64,000 nt of DNA. Source: Austropuccinia psidii. Its lineage: Eukaryota > Basidiomycota > Pucciniomycetes > Pucciniales > Sphaerophragmiaceae. Position 1 is the first letter of the stretch; every line of letters begins with the position of its first letter. The DNA lies in assembly GCA_023105745.1 (NCBI GenBank), contig JALGQZ010000009.1, forward strand, positions 45,165,967-45,229,966. Direction: 5' to 3'. Below, in pieces: positions 35,001 to 46,107 of the stretch. A model generated the notes under the pieces. That model saw only the letters and a program-made list of their open reading frames with translations, ran no database searches and was not told the origin of the DNA. Both the position numbers and the translations under genes were made by a program.

Positions 35001-37807
35001 GCAAAGGCATTTTTATACTTAAATAAGAGGTCAATAAATTTTTCTTTCATTTTTTCTTTTAATTCTTGATTGAATTCTGCCTCTTTGAGTTGTTCAGATA
35101 TAAAAAGTTCTTTTTCTGGAATTTTTTCCTCATTCTTAATAACTGTGATTTGTTTTTTGTTATTTAAGAATCCAAACTTTTGTCTTTTATTATCTCCTAT
35201 GGTAAAATATCTATCCTTTTGGTTGGAGATATCTATACCATAGATTGATAAGTAGTCATTTCCAAGTATGAAATGATTACTAGTACAGTTGTCCATTACT
35301 ACAAACTCTACTTTGATTCTGACACATTGTGAGGGATGAGGAAAAATTAGTGTTAAATCAATTATTCCAAGGGGCTTCATGCTCTCACTTGCACTACTAA
35401 ATTTGACACCTTGTATTGGCATAAGTTTTTCTTGCCAGTCTGGGACAATGGTTTTTAAATAATTTTTGCCAACACAGGTGCAATATGCTCCTGTATCTAA
35501 GTTAACCTTTCCTTCTTGGTTATCAACCATAACAATACTAATACTTGATTTTCCAGCTGTATATCCCATTCCTCTTGCAGGTTTGGTTCTATACATTTTG
35601 GCATCTTGTATGTTTGTCAGATTTGTGTCAGATGTTCCAACTTGTGGCAAGTTTGAGTTAACATCCAATACTTCATAAATTATATCAATATTATTAATTT
35701 GTGCATTAATTATATTGATTTCATCACTTTCAGAGCTTTCTGATTCTTCTGTCTCTTTTTCAGAGTCAGATTCTTCTTCTTTGTCATTGTGGTTTTCTGT
35801 TTCCACAATTTCATTAATCTTTGCTTTTTTAAGGCAATTATTGGCTAAGTGTCCAATACCTCCACATTTATGGCATTTTCTTTGCTCATTATTGTTGGAT
35901 GTATTGGGTTTGAAGGATTCTTTTGATTTATCTTTCTTGATAAATGGTTTATTTGGGCTTTTAATGTCCAATTTTTTCCAAGTCCTGCCAATTTTTGTTC
36001 TTGTCACTATATCTTCTAGTGCATTTATATACTCTTCTGTGGAGCATGGTTCTATACACCTGCTTCTTAGGGCATGTTCTAGTTCCCCTCCACATTTTTT
36101 AAGTATTTTCATATGCACCATCTTCTGTGACATTTCTGGGTACAGTGCATTAAGCCTTTCAACTTGTTTTAGGAACCAAGTTAAAGGTTTATCTTTCTCT
36201 GGGTCAAAGAAAGAGTTTTCAAATGCATTTTCTATCTTATACCTCCAGGCATCATTTGCCCACTTGGTGATTATTTCTTGTTTCCACCAAGACCAGGTAT
36301 TTTTACCATTTGTTTGTCTTATGCCATAATACCATCTTTTTGCAGATTTCTCAAACAAAGAATGTAATCTTGCAGTGATTAATTCATCTGGTATGGCATA
36401 ATCTTCTTGTAACATGTCAATTGTTTTAATGAATGACATGTGGTCATATTCACCTTCTCCTGTGAATGTTGGCCATTCTTTCAGTTGAGGTGCTTCCTTC
36501 ATTAAGACTTGGTTATTATCTTGGTGACTTAAGTCTGTTATGAAAGGATTTGACAATTCCTCTTTTGTTTTAATAGGGCTTCTTATATGAGAAAATGGTG
36601 TTGATAACTTTGGCATATTTAAATTAGCCTCATTAATTTTATCCATTTTTTCTGTAATAAGCCTTATTTCACTTTGAATATCATCTTTCAGATGCATTCT
36701 TGCTTCATCACTTTTTTCCACATGGTCCAAAAGTAATTTTTGGTGTGATGAAGTCTTTTCTTCAAATTTTTCTACAGAAATACTTAATTTATTTAATTTT
36801 TCTGTAAGATTGTCAATACTCACATCATAATTGATTGTCAAAGTCTTATCTTTGATATCTTTTATGTATTTATACAATTCTTGTTGTCCTTGTATTAATT
36901 TTTGAGTACTGTCAATTAAATTTTTTGGTTTATTATTTTCAACAATAAACTTAATGTTGTCAATTTCTTTCTTGTTTTGTACAACAATTTTTGTTAAAGA
37001 AGATAAATTGTTATTTATTTCTTGTAGTGATAATAAACTGTCTTTAATTTCTTTTAGAGGTAATATACTATTTTTAATTTCTGTTAAAGTATTTACAACA
37101 TCTTTGGACAAGGTTATTTCTTTGGGAAATGAGGTTGTCTCATTCTTTGCTCTTCCTTGTCCTTGAATTCCATCAAGGTTCTGGCCATGTTGAAAACATT
37201 GTCCATGGCATCCTTTTGGATTCTTGGGATTCTGTAGCTTGGGGAATATGGTTTCCTCCAATGCTTTTTCTTGTTCTTCTTCCCTTCTTGGGGAAGTGGG
37301 TTGGCTTGAGGCTTGCTGGTAGAAGCTACTGGGGCTTCTTCCTTGGTTGCCTCCCTCTTTTTGGCATGATAATCCTTGATTTTTTTGATTTGAGGTTTGG
37401 ATGACAGTGGATTCCATCCATTGGAGTATCTCACTATCTCCTCCTCTTTGAGGAACTTTTTCAGGATGTGCCAGGGGTTCATCACTCCTTGGTGTATTTG
37501 AGGCAGCATTTCCCAGTCTTTGTCCTTGTATACTGTGTAATACTGCTTGTACTGGCTCATGCAGATGTCTATTTGAGCCCTCTGAATGTGATTTGTACCT
37601 GTTTGAGTTACTCATACTTAGTTCCAATTCAGGCTCAGATATCATGGGCATTTCTGGGACTTGCCTTTGGGATAAGGCACTTCCTTGTGTGGATTCTGTT
37701 CCACTGGGGATATTGCCCTTTCTTTTCCCTTTTGAGGGATCAATTCTACTTCTGAGTCCAGCTCCATCTGATTGGATGGAGTATTGGGAACCTCTTGTGG
37801 TAGTCAT
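32009..37807 (-). CDS. Element D Gag-Pol polyprotein, intact
   Basis: 1932 residues from [17 protein letters not shown] to the end. Residues 1-230 are polar and overlap ORF1. About 240-410 form helical Gag sequence. The capsid-like block starts near 445 ([18 protein letters not shown]), and the zinc knuckle [14 protein letters not shown] is at 645-658. Protease has DTGAYCTC at 771, and RT has YIDD near 1119-1122. RNase H is near 1265 ([13 protein letters not shown]). Integrase has its HHCC finger near 1495-1540, catalytic residues in MDWV (about 1567), SDRDP and LAERM, and a GPF module ([12 protein letters not shown]). The chromodomain-like end reads [21 protein letters not shown]. All key residues are present. 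The start codon lies inside the putative ORF1 intron, so Gag-Pol would be made from unspliced RNA. No frameshift is needed between Gag and Pol, as in single-ORF gypsy elements. Confidence 0.97.
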   Translation of the reverse strand: MTTTRGSQYSIQSDGAGLRSRIDPSKGKRKGNIPSGTESTQGSALSQRQVPEMPMISEPELELSMSNSNRYKSHSEGSNRHLHEPVQAVLHSIQGQRLGNAASNTPRSDEPLAHPEKVPQRGGDSEILQWMESTVIQTSNQKNQGLSCQKEGGNQGRSPSSFYQQASSQPTSPRREEEQEKALEETIFPKLQNPKNPKGCHGQCFQHGQNLDGIQGQGRAKNETTSFPKEITLSKDVVNTLTEIKNSILPLKEIKDSLLSLQEINNNLSSLTKIVVQNKKEIDNIKFIVENNKPKNLIDSTQKLIQGQQELYKYIKDIKDKTLTINYDVSIDNLTEKLNKLSISVEKFEEKTSSHQKLLLDHVEKSDEARMHLKDDIQSEIRLITEKMDKINEANLNMPKLSTPFSHIRSPIKTKEELSNPFITDLSHQDNNQVLMKEAPQLKEWPTFTGEGEYDHMSFIKTIDMLQEDYAIPDELITARLHSLFEKSAKRWYYGIRQTNGKNTWSWWKQEIITKWANDAWRYKIENAFENSFFDPEKDKPLTWFLKQVERLNALYPEMSQKMVHMKILKKCGGELEHALRSRCIEPCSTEEYINALEDIVTRTKIGRTWKKLDIKSPNKPFIKKDKSKESFKPNTSNNNEQRKCHKCGGIGHLANNCLKKAKINEIVETENHNDKEEESDSEKETEESESSESDEINIINAQINNIDIIYEVLDVNSNLPQVGTSDTNLTNIQDAKMYRTKPARGMGYTAGKSSISIVMVDNQEGKVNLDTGAYCTCVGKNYLKTIVPDWQEKLMPIQGVKFSSASESMKPLGIIDLTLIFPHPSQCVRIKVEFVVMDNCTSNHFILGNDYLSIYGIDISNQKDRYFTIGDNKRQKFGFLNNKKQITVIKNEEKIPEKELFISEQLKEAEFNQELKEKMKEKFIDLLFKYKNAFATDKEPLGAIIGHEVDIILNVEKPYPPLLRRPAYPASPRAREALEVHIKELMDLGVLRKVGHNEQVEVTTPVIITWHNGKSRMVGDFRALNTYTIPDRYPIPRIHETLTQLSQAKFITAMGALKGFHQNVLTDNAKKLLRIIVHCGIFEYLRMPFGIKNAPSHYQRMMNTIFPEELSEGWLIIYIDDIIVCSETWENHLTRLERVLQKIVQVNMKVSLKKCHFAYSELKALGHVVSGLSLGIDKNKVAAVLLKPMPQTKKEMQSFLGFAGYYRQHIKDFAKIAKSLYKLCDQQTVYEMTEERVKAYEELKNSLTNAPFLLMPDWKLPFKLYIDACGEGLGAALHQTQIINDKPVEGPICFISRQIKPTEARYGASQMECLCLVWALEKLHYYLDGTVFDVITDCNAVKSLLNMKTPNRHMLRWQIAIQEYRGNMTIVHKSGNIHKNADGLSRWALANTPDNPAWVPQEEHHIEGICVTDISTEFFNQVKESYKTDKNCHILSQLLMKDCKDPSLSSKLDEIWKKAYDEGRFHLLDGILYHRTKHTCVMALTDRTLINTILHECHDSVASGHLSEDRTLERVKTCSWWPNWKKDVAEYCQTCDRCQKANRATGKKFGMMIQIQEPKSPWEIVHMDWVTALPPGGDRSYNACLVLVDRYSKTPMLLPCHKDDTAMDTAIMIWNKVISHTGLFQNIISDRDPKFTSALWTNLHNLFGTKLSFSTAYHPQTDGLAERMIQTLEDMIRRFCAYGLEFKDSDGFTHDWCTLIPALELAYKTSIHSSTGKTPAMLEKGWNPRLPYDTLKKDLVDIHPTASSFKIMLDKARHHANRCMQDSFKYAKERWDKSHKPPDFKIGDLVLVSTLNFNNIKGPKKLKDSFAGPFMIKALHGPNAVQLELTGELMNKHPTFPVSLIKPYSSSDKELFPLRNKPPLEVPPLEEGEEKRIVKVLKERRTRNKKEREYLVRYRNSTQEDEWLLEKDITNSDKLLRRFRHERKPEK

Positions 37808-38031
37808 AATTAAAGAATAAGAAAAAATAAAAGTATTTTAGAATAAAATTCTTTTATGGCAATTTAAAAAGAGGTGCTCACCTTCAGAGTCTTGAATGGT
37901 GGGCCCTGGAAAGTCTAATTTCTTAGCTTTCTTTCTTTTGGTGATAACTGGTGTTGGAGAACTTTGACAAGTTTCTTCCACCAATCTCTCAACAGTAGCT
38001 TGGTTGTCTTCTGTTGGGTTATCTTCAAACA
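37114..38031 (-). CDS. Element D ORF1: spliced protein overlapping gag in the +1 frame
   Basis: Proposed exons on the minus strand: 38031-37882, 37793-37665 and 37598-37114. Exon 1 follows ctttttttag and encodes [19 protein letters not shown] to a Lys-rich [10 protein letters not shown], ending GAAG|GTGAGC. Intron 1 (88 bases) ends accacaag, 14 bases after the Gag-Pol ATG. Exon 2 ends CCAAAG|GCAAGT, a GC-type donor; intron 2 (66 bases) contains gaactaag and ends caaacag. All phases fit, giving about 254 residues. Exon 3 reads [57 protein letters not shown] and [20 protein letters not shown]. The likeness to element A in this frame is stronger than in the Gag frame. Function is unknown. The exon joins are inferred and would be settled by cDNA. 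Confidence 0.55.
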
Positions 38032-38518
38032 CTAAAAAAGACAAATAAATATAAGTCTTTTTAAAAGAAGTGTTATTTTTGGCAAGATATGGCAATTTTC
38101 CACGTAGAAATTGCTTTTATATCTTAAAAAAAAATGAAATAAATAAAGAAATGAATAAAAATGAATAAAAATAACTTTTTTTATTGGTTTTTAATATTTT
38201 TTAATATTTTTTATGTATATTTTTATTTTTAAAGAATAAAATAAAAAATGAATATGATTCTTATAAAATTAAATTATAATAAAAATTATTTTTAATTTAT
38301 AAATTATCTTTTTTAATCACTAGAGTCACTCAAAGAAAGTTCTTGCAAGTCTAAGGATGTGAAAAACCACATGTAAGACAGTACAATTGCTTTCCAAATG
38401 CCTCAATAGCTTATAAAATCAATAAAATATAAAATTATTATATAATTTTATGATTATAAATATAATTTATTATTGGATAAACCCAATTAGAATCTTTTTA
38501 AAGGTCTTTTAAGTAAAT
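38032..38518 (-). other. Element D untranslated leader
   Basis: AT-rich leader between PBS and leader exon. A candidate donor (ctcta|GTGATT at 38321/38320) would join an A to the TG that opens the exon at 38031 and make an ATG. No coding frame otherwise. Confidence 0.45.
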
Positions 38519-38536
38519 ATCACGGCCAGGCCCCCA
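38519..38536 (-). promoter_or_regulatory. Element D primer-binding site
   Basis: Minus strand TGGGGGCCTGGCCGTGAT, two bases inside the 5' LTR end. Identical to element C. Confidence 0.8.
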
Positions 38537-38538
38537 AA

Positions 38539-40565
38539 TGTAAGGTTTGACTATGAAACAATAAGTAAAAAATTACTAATTTATTACTTATTGTACTCTG
38601 AATGTCCTTATAATTAAAGTAAATAAGATTAAAATAATAATAATAATAAAGAAATATTATTATTATGGCGTAAAAATATTATATTATTAAATAAATATAA
38701 TAATATAAATTAATATTATATGAAATTATAATATCATAAATAATATATTAATATAAAATAATTAATATATTATAAAGCTCTTTATTATTGTTACCAACAA
38801 ATAATAAAGGCGTAAAAAACTGTTTTTTATAAATAAAAAACAATTAATAACAATAATATTACTAAGATTAAAGTTATATATTAATATAAATACTATTTAT
38901 ATTAATTAAGAATTATTAAGAGTAATAATAAGAGAGAAATTATTATAATAAGATGAAATAACCTACTTTTAACACTTAAAATAATAATTTTGAGATATTT
39001 TACGCCAAAAGAATATAATACAATTTTTTCAAATTGTATTTACAATAAAAAATAAAGAAAATTACTAAATTTCTTGATTTTACGTGGAAATGAGTTTTTA
39101 GAGAGATTTTTAACAAAAACAATTAAATAAATGATTTAATCACGTCAAAATAGATGATTATAGCAAGGTGGTCTTTGGTCTTTAATAATATAACAGTTTT
39201 ATATATAAAGAATAAAGAAATTACCTTTGATTTAATTGATTTAATGTTTTTGATGCGTCTGAGGGGAAAACAGAGTAAAAAGAGCTCTATTTATAGTAAA
39301 TACCTCCCTCCTAGAGTCCAACAGGCTTCTAGTAGACGTGTACTGATCATATCCACTGGAATTGATCAATATTTTAAGGTTTGAGGGTGATTACATCATG
39401 ATCAAACCATATTACATCATTATTACACCATATTTTAGAGTTATCACTATAACTCTAAGTGTGATGACATCAGAGGCTTGGCAGAACCCCAAATTTCGTG
39501 GATTTTATTATTTTTAATCATAAACTAATAGTATTCACCAATTTTATCACTATTAAGACTGTTAAACTTAATTTAAGGTTACAGTATGTGATCATAACAG
39601 CTCAATTTAAGTTCAAACTTTGATCCTCAATAACTTTTAAGGTTTTCACGCTACAGCAATTCAGAGAGTGAATTCTGATAGCCTGACATAACCTTATTAT
39701 GCTGCCAAGAGCTTTTCATTACATCATCAAAACTCTAATTTTGATGATTTTTCTTGTAACTCATCTTTTCTGTTGAAATTCAATATTTTAAACTTCAAAC
39801 CTTGATTTCAGGGGGTTATACCCTGAATTTAATAATAAAAATTACATCATTCTTCACGAATGAACTAGGAGAATCTAACTGTGTACTTTTTTCTAAGTTT
39901 GGAACACTTTCACAACAAAGTGGTCAACAGCTCTGTTGATTTTTATCAATAATTCATCATAGGTTTTAACCTTGTTTATAATTTGTAAAATAAAGTTCAT
40001 ATCTGTGTTCTTACAGTAATTACGTGGTAACTTTATTTTTGGTTCATCATTCTATCATTTATAGTTTAGAAGATATTAGCTATGATCCTTGAATATATGC
40101 ATTGACCAAAAAAGTGCATATATTCAGGATAATTCCTTAAGTATTAACATTGGAAATTAGCTTATTAATTGTTTTATATGTGGACTTCTGTGGGGAATCC
40201 ACAGGTACATTTTATTTCACATGTTGTTTCATTAGTTTCTGAGATAAATAAGTTTTTATGGTTTTTATAAGGTATTGTACCTTATAATTCCTTAAATATT
40301 GGCTTTACAGATATGCCATAAGAATGGTATATGTGTATTTTTCCATGGGGAATCCAATGGTATATATTATTTCACATGTTCATTCATTGGTTTTTAAGTT
40401 AAACCAATTTTAGTACCAATTTATGGTATTTTTTGTATATTTGAGTAATTATTTTTAGTGTATAATTATTCTAATTAATTTTAATATAATTATATTAAAG
40501 GTATAATTATTCTGAGTATTTTTTGTGACCTTATTGGGTATGTGGTCATATCTCAAAGGCTCACA
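38539..40565 (-). repeat. Element D 5' LTR (2027 bp)
   Basis: Same length and almost the same sequence as the 3' LTR. TATAAATAG on the minus strand at 39295-39287 is the likely promoter core. Right target duplication cttct at 40566-40570. Confidence 0.95.
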
Positions 40566-40570
40566 CTTCT

Positions 40571-41607
40571 AATGCCAGATTGGAAACTACCCTTCAAGCT
40601 GTACATTGATGCTTGTGGAGAAGGACTAGGTGCTGCACTACACCAGACACAAATTATCAATGATAAACCAGTAGAAGGGCCAATCTGTTTTATTTCAAGA
40701 CAAATAAAGCCAACATAAGAAAGATATGGAGCAAGCCAAATAAAATGCCTCTTCTTAGTGTGGGCTCTAGAAAAATTACATTTTAATTGGATGGAACAGT
40801 ATTTGATGTGATTACAGACTTTAATGCTGTAAAATCTCTATTAAATATGAAAACTCCAAATAGACATATGCTGAGATGGCAAATTGCTATCGATGAATAC
40901 AGAGGAAATGAGACTATTGTTCATAAATCTGGAAATATTCATAAAAATGCAGATGGTCTTAGCAGATGGGCTCTAGCAAATACCCCTGACAATCCAGAAT
41001 GGGTACCACAGGAAGAGCACCTTATTAAAGGAATATGTGTTACAGACATTGGCACAGAATTCTTCAACCAAGTTAAAGAAAGCTATAAGATAGACAAGAA
41101 TTGCCATATCTTAATCCAACTTCTAATGAAAGACTGCAAAGACCCATCACTTTCATCAAAATTGGATGAAACATGGAAAAAGGCATATGATGAAGGAAGA
41201 TTCCACCTCCTTGATGGAATCCTTTATCATAGAACAAAACACACCTGTGTCGTGGCCCTAACAGATAGCACCCTGATAAACACCATTTTACACAAGTGTC
41301 ATGATAGTGTTGCAGCTGGACATCTTTCAGAAGACAGAACACTAGAGGGTGAAAACCTGCTCTTGGTGGCCAAATTGGAAGAAAGATGTTATAGAATACT
41401 GCCAAACCTGTGACAGATGTCAAAAAGCTAACAGAGCCACAAGAAAGAAATTTGGAGTGATGATCCAAATCCAAGAACCGAAATCCCCTTGGGAAATAGT
41501 TCATATGGATTGGGTAGCACCATTACCTCCAGGAGGAGACAGAAGCTATAATGCATGCCTAGTATTGGTTGACAGGTATAGCAAAACTCCCATGTTCCTA
41601 CCATGTC
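40571..41607 (+). pseudogene. Element C RNase H and integrase N-part, up to the E insertion
   Basis: Continues the C pol after [26 protein letters not shown] of RNase H, a stop at 40716-40718 (PT then TAA where D has Glu), then 40787-41413 with [30 protein letters not shown] and the integrase finger start [16 protein letters not shown] frameshift near 41350 separates this from 41349-41607, which reads [22 protein letters not shown] and [18 protein letters not shown], then MFLPC, where E cuts in. The remainder of integrase is at 53143. Confidence 0.85.
41603..41607. other. Element E target-site duplication, left (ATGTC)
   Basis: atgtc before the E LTR; exact copy at 53138-53142. The join restores [12 protein letters not shown] of the element C integrase. 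Confidence 0.95.
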
Positions 41608-43046
41608 TGTCAGCCTGTGACTCAAAACCAGAGCACAAGCATGACAGCTAAAATACCATTAACCAATGGTATAGCCAAAATACCACCAAAACATGGAGCT
41701 GAGCCAAATTAGCTCAAAAGGTATCAAAGGAAAGAGGAAACTAACCTCTTTCTGAAAATATAAGTCCCATCACCATAAGACAAGAAAGAACAAAGTTATT
41801 CCTGCTCAAAGTTATTGCTGAGCATAAACCTTAATTTTCACCTCTCATCTAAAATCTAGAAGGAGAGGCTTAACCCCATCAAATGGGTATTCAAAATGAA
41901 GCTCTGATCCAGGGCTATCTAATGGTGCTAGCCAAACTGAGCTAGCACCAGTATTACTTGAGTTATGGTCAAATTCAGACCAAATAAGGGTGAACAAAAC
42001 ATTCACCTCTCATCTAGCTTTTACAGTTTTAGTGTGACATACCTAAAGTGGGGTCTTTTTGGAAAGAGCACAATCAGGGCTATCTGATGGTGCCATCCAT
42101 TTCCTCATAGCTCAACTACAACAGAAGTTATTGGCCAAACAAGCTTAATACAGCTTTTGCCCAGACCACGCCAATGTACAAAAATACTTGTACATGGGAT
42201 AACTTTGTCATATTATATGATAGCCATGTCAAGTTGGGTACCATTGTGTAGAGCTCATTCAGAGCTATTCAATGAACCAACTTTGATCTTGATATCTCAA
42301 AAACGGACAGAGCTATGACCATTTTAAGGTCAAAATCCCACCTGCTGTCAGATACAGCCTTACCATGGGATAATATCCCATAACCATCAATATGAGGTGT
42401 CAAATAGACGAAGAAGCATGTTTTCACCTCAATACCTCATATGTCAGTCAATACTGGGGTCCCATACAGGTTCTGTACAGCATTCTATGCGTCATACACG
42501 TCAGAATCAGGCTGTGAGGTCCCCAGATGAAAATCTTCACCCTGTATTGGTGAAAACCGCCCAGATGTGGTTTCAAAACCACATCTGAGCCCAATACAGG
42601 GTATACAGGCTGTTTGCAAACCACAAGCCTGTCATAGAGAGTGAAAAATCTTCACTTCCTCTACGTGGAAAGGTCTAGCAGCCTTTCCACCTCAATTTCA
42701 GGATAAAAGGAGTGCTTTTCACAGCCAAAAGCCTTTCCTCATCCTGCTCTTGAATAACCTACGTAGTAAACTGTCAAAAACAGTTTTACTCTTGGTTAAT
42801 AATCAGGTATACTCTTAAATTAAAAAGTATTGTAGTCTTTATTATTGTAAACCAACAGGTAAAGCTGCACCCAGGGCTTTCAACAGCGCTCACCACCACT
42901 ATATCTCGCTAGTAAAGCCCTTAATATCTTAATTTAATCCTTTATCATCAACTTTATTATCTTTTAAAGCATTTTTACCATGTCACAAACATAGTTTGAG
43001 TTGTAAATAGCCTACATTACCACTCTTTCATAGTTTCATCCTGACA
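41608..43046 (+). repeat. Element E 5' LTR (1439 bp)
   Basis: Begins TGTCAGCCTGTGACTCAAAA and ends TTTCATCCTGACA. It carries a strong nested palindrome at 42539-42602, a TATA-like gataaaag near 42712 and a hairpin-like gtaaactg...cagttttac near 42767-42792. No gene. Confidence 0.95.
42539..42602. promoter_or_regulatory. Nested palindrome in the E LTR
   Basis: Outer arms ACCCTGTATTGG (42539-42550) and CCAATACAGGGT (42591-42602) are perfect 12-bp complements. Between them CAGATGTGGTTT (42562-42573) and AAACCACATCTG (42576-42587) form a second perfect 12-bp hairpin with a 2-base loop. The inner hairpin is intact in the 3' LTR (near 52655-52680), whose outer arm has one change; it is decayed in E2 (57740-57800). 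It may act in RNA as a regulatory or dimerisation structure. Confidence 0.7.
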
Positions 43047-43049
43047 TTT

Positions 43050-43067
43050 TGGGGGCCTGGCCGTGTT
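43050..43067 (+). promoter_or_regulatory. Element E primer-binding site
   Basis: TGGGGGCCTGGCCGTGTT, three bases after the LTR end; matches C/D over the first 16 bases although the LTRs are unrelated. Confidence 0.75.
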
Positions 43068-43092
43068 TTAAATCTTTTTTTGGACCTTATAA

Positions 43093-43626
43093 GTAAGTCT
43101 TTTCTCTCTTTATGACTTATTAACCAGTGTTTTATCTTTTTTAGGCGTAATTTCTCTATTTAAATATATATTTTATATATATTTATCCTTTTTTATATAT
43201 ATACTCATATTATAAGAGTATTTTTCACGTGGCTAATACGCACTGAATATACCTATTTTTGGCGTGTTTTGTATATAAAAACACATAAGCCATCAATAAG
43301 TCCTGTATTCTTGACTGAATAAGGACACCTCTGACTGAAAAACCATCAGTTGAGGCGTGGATTAAGTGTATTGTTAACTCAATAACACTTGTACAGAATA
43401 CACTTGAAAACCACAAGTGTATCTGTGGGATACTGGCACACAAACAGTGTGACAGGGTACCAAAAGCTGTAATTCTGACGTGGAATTGTTGATTCAATTA
43501 CACTGTCATTATACAGGGCACATTGTAGTAACATAAAAGCCCAGAGGCCAATCTTAGACGTCCAAAACCAGCATTTTTAAGAAGTCTTAACTGACATAAG
43601 TCCTCCCTTTTCTGCCTTGATTTCAG
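43093..43626 (+). other. Element E leader with putative intron
   Basis: Donor ccttataa|GTAAGT at 43092/43093 and acceptor ccttgatttcag ending at 43626. As in element A, an A before the donor and a TG after the acceptor would join to ATG. The region contains inverted-repeat-like and T-rich sequence and no convincing gene. Confidence 0.4.
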
Positions 43627-44695
43627 TGGTAGACAATTACATCCCACTTGAGACCAAGTCACAGGCCAACACACCAGTGACACCCTCAGAACCAGAGGGC
43701 AGCAAGGGCAAAGGAAAGAGGCACAGTGAAGGTCTCATCACAGCCAAGAAGTGGACACCAATAGCCACTCAGAGAAGTAGAAAACCACAAAACTCTGCAT
43801 CCATACAAGGTAAACCAACCTTAACCACTTGTACAGGAAATATTACAATTATTAACCCAGTTGTAACTTCCAAAGGCAAACTGCCCAAGTCAGCAGACAG
43901 TAAATTTGTACAAGGCACAGTCAAAGGTAAATACCCTAAGAACATAAAGTTTTTGACTGCTTGCAAACACTGATATGTCCCCTGTATACCTCAGAGACCT
44001 TGGCTTCCAAAGGAACCAGCCAGAGGATAGAGGAGGATTGTCCAGAACCAGAAGACCTGAAAGAGGACACCCTGGACACAGTGGTGGATGGCAAAACAAT
44101 GAGGGAGATAATATCAACCTTGCCATTCACACTCCAATTCAACAGAAACCTCAAACCAGAGGACTGGAAGGATATGGATCAAGTTCTTCAGATCCACCAA
44201 CTCCTCAAAAATTTATTTCAATGGAGCATGGACAACAAGAGGTTCAACCTAGCAACTCACTGGGCAGAACTGGGATCAAGTTGCCAGAAGATCTGTCTCA
44301 AAGAGATAGACTTCAAAGACCTTATGGTAATCACCAAAGGTTGGAATCCTACCAGGCAGCACAGACTCCTGGAGGCAAGGGCACAGAGGATAAGGGAGAA
44401 TCAAGCCACTATCCCAGCTATAGAAGAACAGTTGACCCAGACAGGGCCTACTCAGATTCCTTCAGGTTCACAAGGAGCAGGCCAAATCAACTCTCTAGTG
44501 GCTTCACACCATTCAGACACCAGCAGATCAGTGGCCAAGAGTCACCATTCTTCACAATTCCAGGAAGTTTCCAGGAGAAGAGAAGGAAACAAGGGCAAGA
44601 ACAAAACCTCCTTCAACCAGAGGAGGAAAGAGTCAGATCCCATGATCCAGAAGCTGTTGGATTTGGTAAAGGAAGTACACAAGAACCAGAAGTAG
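43627..44695 (+). CDS. Element E ORF1: spliced protein overlapping gag
   Basis: Leader exon from 43627 (VDNYIPLETKSQANTPVTPS then a Lys-rich part). It may end at 43809 (CAAG|GTAAAC) or 43926 (AAAG|GTAAAT); both leave the same one-base phase. Acceptor gtatacctcag at 43994, then exon 43995-44695. This reads ETLASKGTSQRIEEDCPEPE, STLPFTLQFNRNLKPEDWK, LFQWSMDNKRFNLATHW, KGWNPTRQHRL and a basic tail ending VKEVHKNQK. The fused product would be about 294 or 333 residues. The W..SM...R, FNLATHW and GW-P spacing resembles the A and D proteins. This frame is intact although Gag-Pol in the same element has four stops. Function unknown. Confidence 0.5.
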
Positions 44696-46107
44696 TTGTA
44701 AACCACTCTAGAATCAGTAGTCCTAGTAATAGAAACATTACCCCCACTCAGACTGAAAATAACATTGTCACATCTGAGAGTAACATCAACAGTGATACAC
44801 TGTGGTTACAAGTGTCCCAATATGCTGAACAATCTGCAAAGCAACTTGCAGAAATTAAAGCTAGCCAAGAGAGGATGAGACAAACTCAAGCCTCCTTGGA
44901 ACAAATAGTTAAGAATCTTCAAGAAGGATATGCTCAACTGAGCAAAGCCTCTGAAGAATCCAACAAAAGACTGAACCAAGTCTTTGAAGAACAACACCAC
45001 AGCACAAGGGACAGGGAGTGTCTGGATCAAGAAATTAACAAATTGTTTAATGCCTACCATAGCTTAAAGCCCCAACCACAAGGCCAAGCTATGGAGAATC
45101 CATATAAACCACATGACATCAAACCAGATGCCATGATGTTGAATAAAGCAAGATCTCCATCACAATACCAGGATGGATATGGCATGTCTTATTCAGAGAA
45201 GGAAGCCTTGAAACAGCTTCCTGAGGCCCCAAACTGGCCCAAATTCTCTGGATCAGGAGAATATGATCATATGGAGCTCATAGATTATATTGATGGACTC
45301 TTCATTGATGTACCCAGCATACCAGATTACTGGATTACTGCTAGACTGAATACTGCATTTAAAGGTCATGCACGTATATGGTACACAGAAATGAAAGAAA
45401 TCCATGGCAGAAGAGACTGGCCATGGTGGAAGAGTCAAATAATCCAAAAGTACAGTAATGGGACTTGGATATGGCAAAAGACCATGTCATTTGAAAATGA
45501 CAAATACTCTGTGGACAAAGATCCATATGAGTGGTGTCTCAGACAGTCTAAAAGACTTAAAGCCATTGATCCTCAGATGAACATCCAGATGAGGAATCAC
45601 AAACTTCTGACACAACTGCCAGGAGAATTAGAGCATGCAGTAAAATGCAGATGCAACCAAAATTGCACTCTAGATGACATAGCCAATACCTTACAAGACA
45701 TAAGGAAGAGGACAAATATAGGGAAATTCATCCCATATTAGAGCAGTGGTTTCAAAGAGAAACAACCTTTCAGGGTAGAGTTTAAAAACAAACCCAGAGA
45801 GAGAGTGGCAGAGGTGGCAAAGAAAAGGAATTCTTGTCACAATTGTGGTTCAACAGACCACTATGCCAACAACTGTCCAAAAGCAAAGAAAAAAGTCTAT
45901 GCTATACAAAAAGTCCCTGAAGAAGAACCTCCAACAGAAGATTCTGAATCAGACTCTATGGGAGATGCCATCAGAGAACCATCTGATGATGATCAAGACC
46001 CAAGAGAGGAATTTCTAGTGGCATACCAAGAGGAAACCCCATTGGAAATCCAGGATATACAGTTGGAAGCAGGCATGCCACAGGACACTGCCAACAAGAA
46101 CTTGTGA
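43975..46107 (+). pseudogene. Element E Gag (capsid, zinc knuckle) with nonsense changes
   Basis: Frame starting MSPVYLRDLGFQRN, 20 bases before the ORF1 acceptor. The first 240 residues are polar and overlap ORF1. Then come a coiled-coil-like segment (about 44800-45050), a capsid block AEAPNWPKFSGSGEYDHMEL-like at about 45225-45290 and RDWPWWKSQIIQKYSNGTW. TAG at 45739 interrupts the frame. In the same frame the zinc knuckle CHNCGSTDHYANNC (about 45836-45877) and an acidic linker follow to TGA at 46105, where E2 has a Cys codon. Apart from the two stops the frame is continuous. Confidence 0.85.

Larger units (their letters stand above)
29864..40565 (-). mobile_element. Gypsy element D, complete and apparently intact (10.7 kb)
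   Basis: Minus-strand Ty3/gypsy element with two 2027-bp LTRs, perfect CTTCT duplication, PBS, polypurine tract, an uninterrupted 1932-residue Gag-Pol frame and an open overlapping ORF1. I count about ten LTR mismatches, roughly half a percent. It inserted into an older member of its own family (C). It is the best candidate in the window for an active element. Confidence 0.96.
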
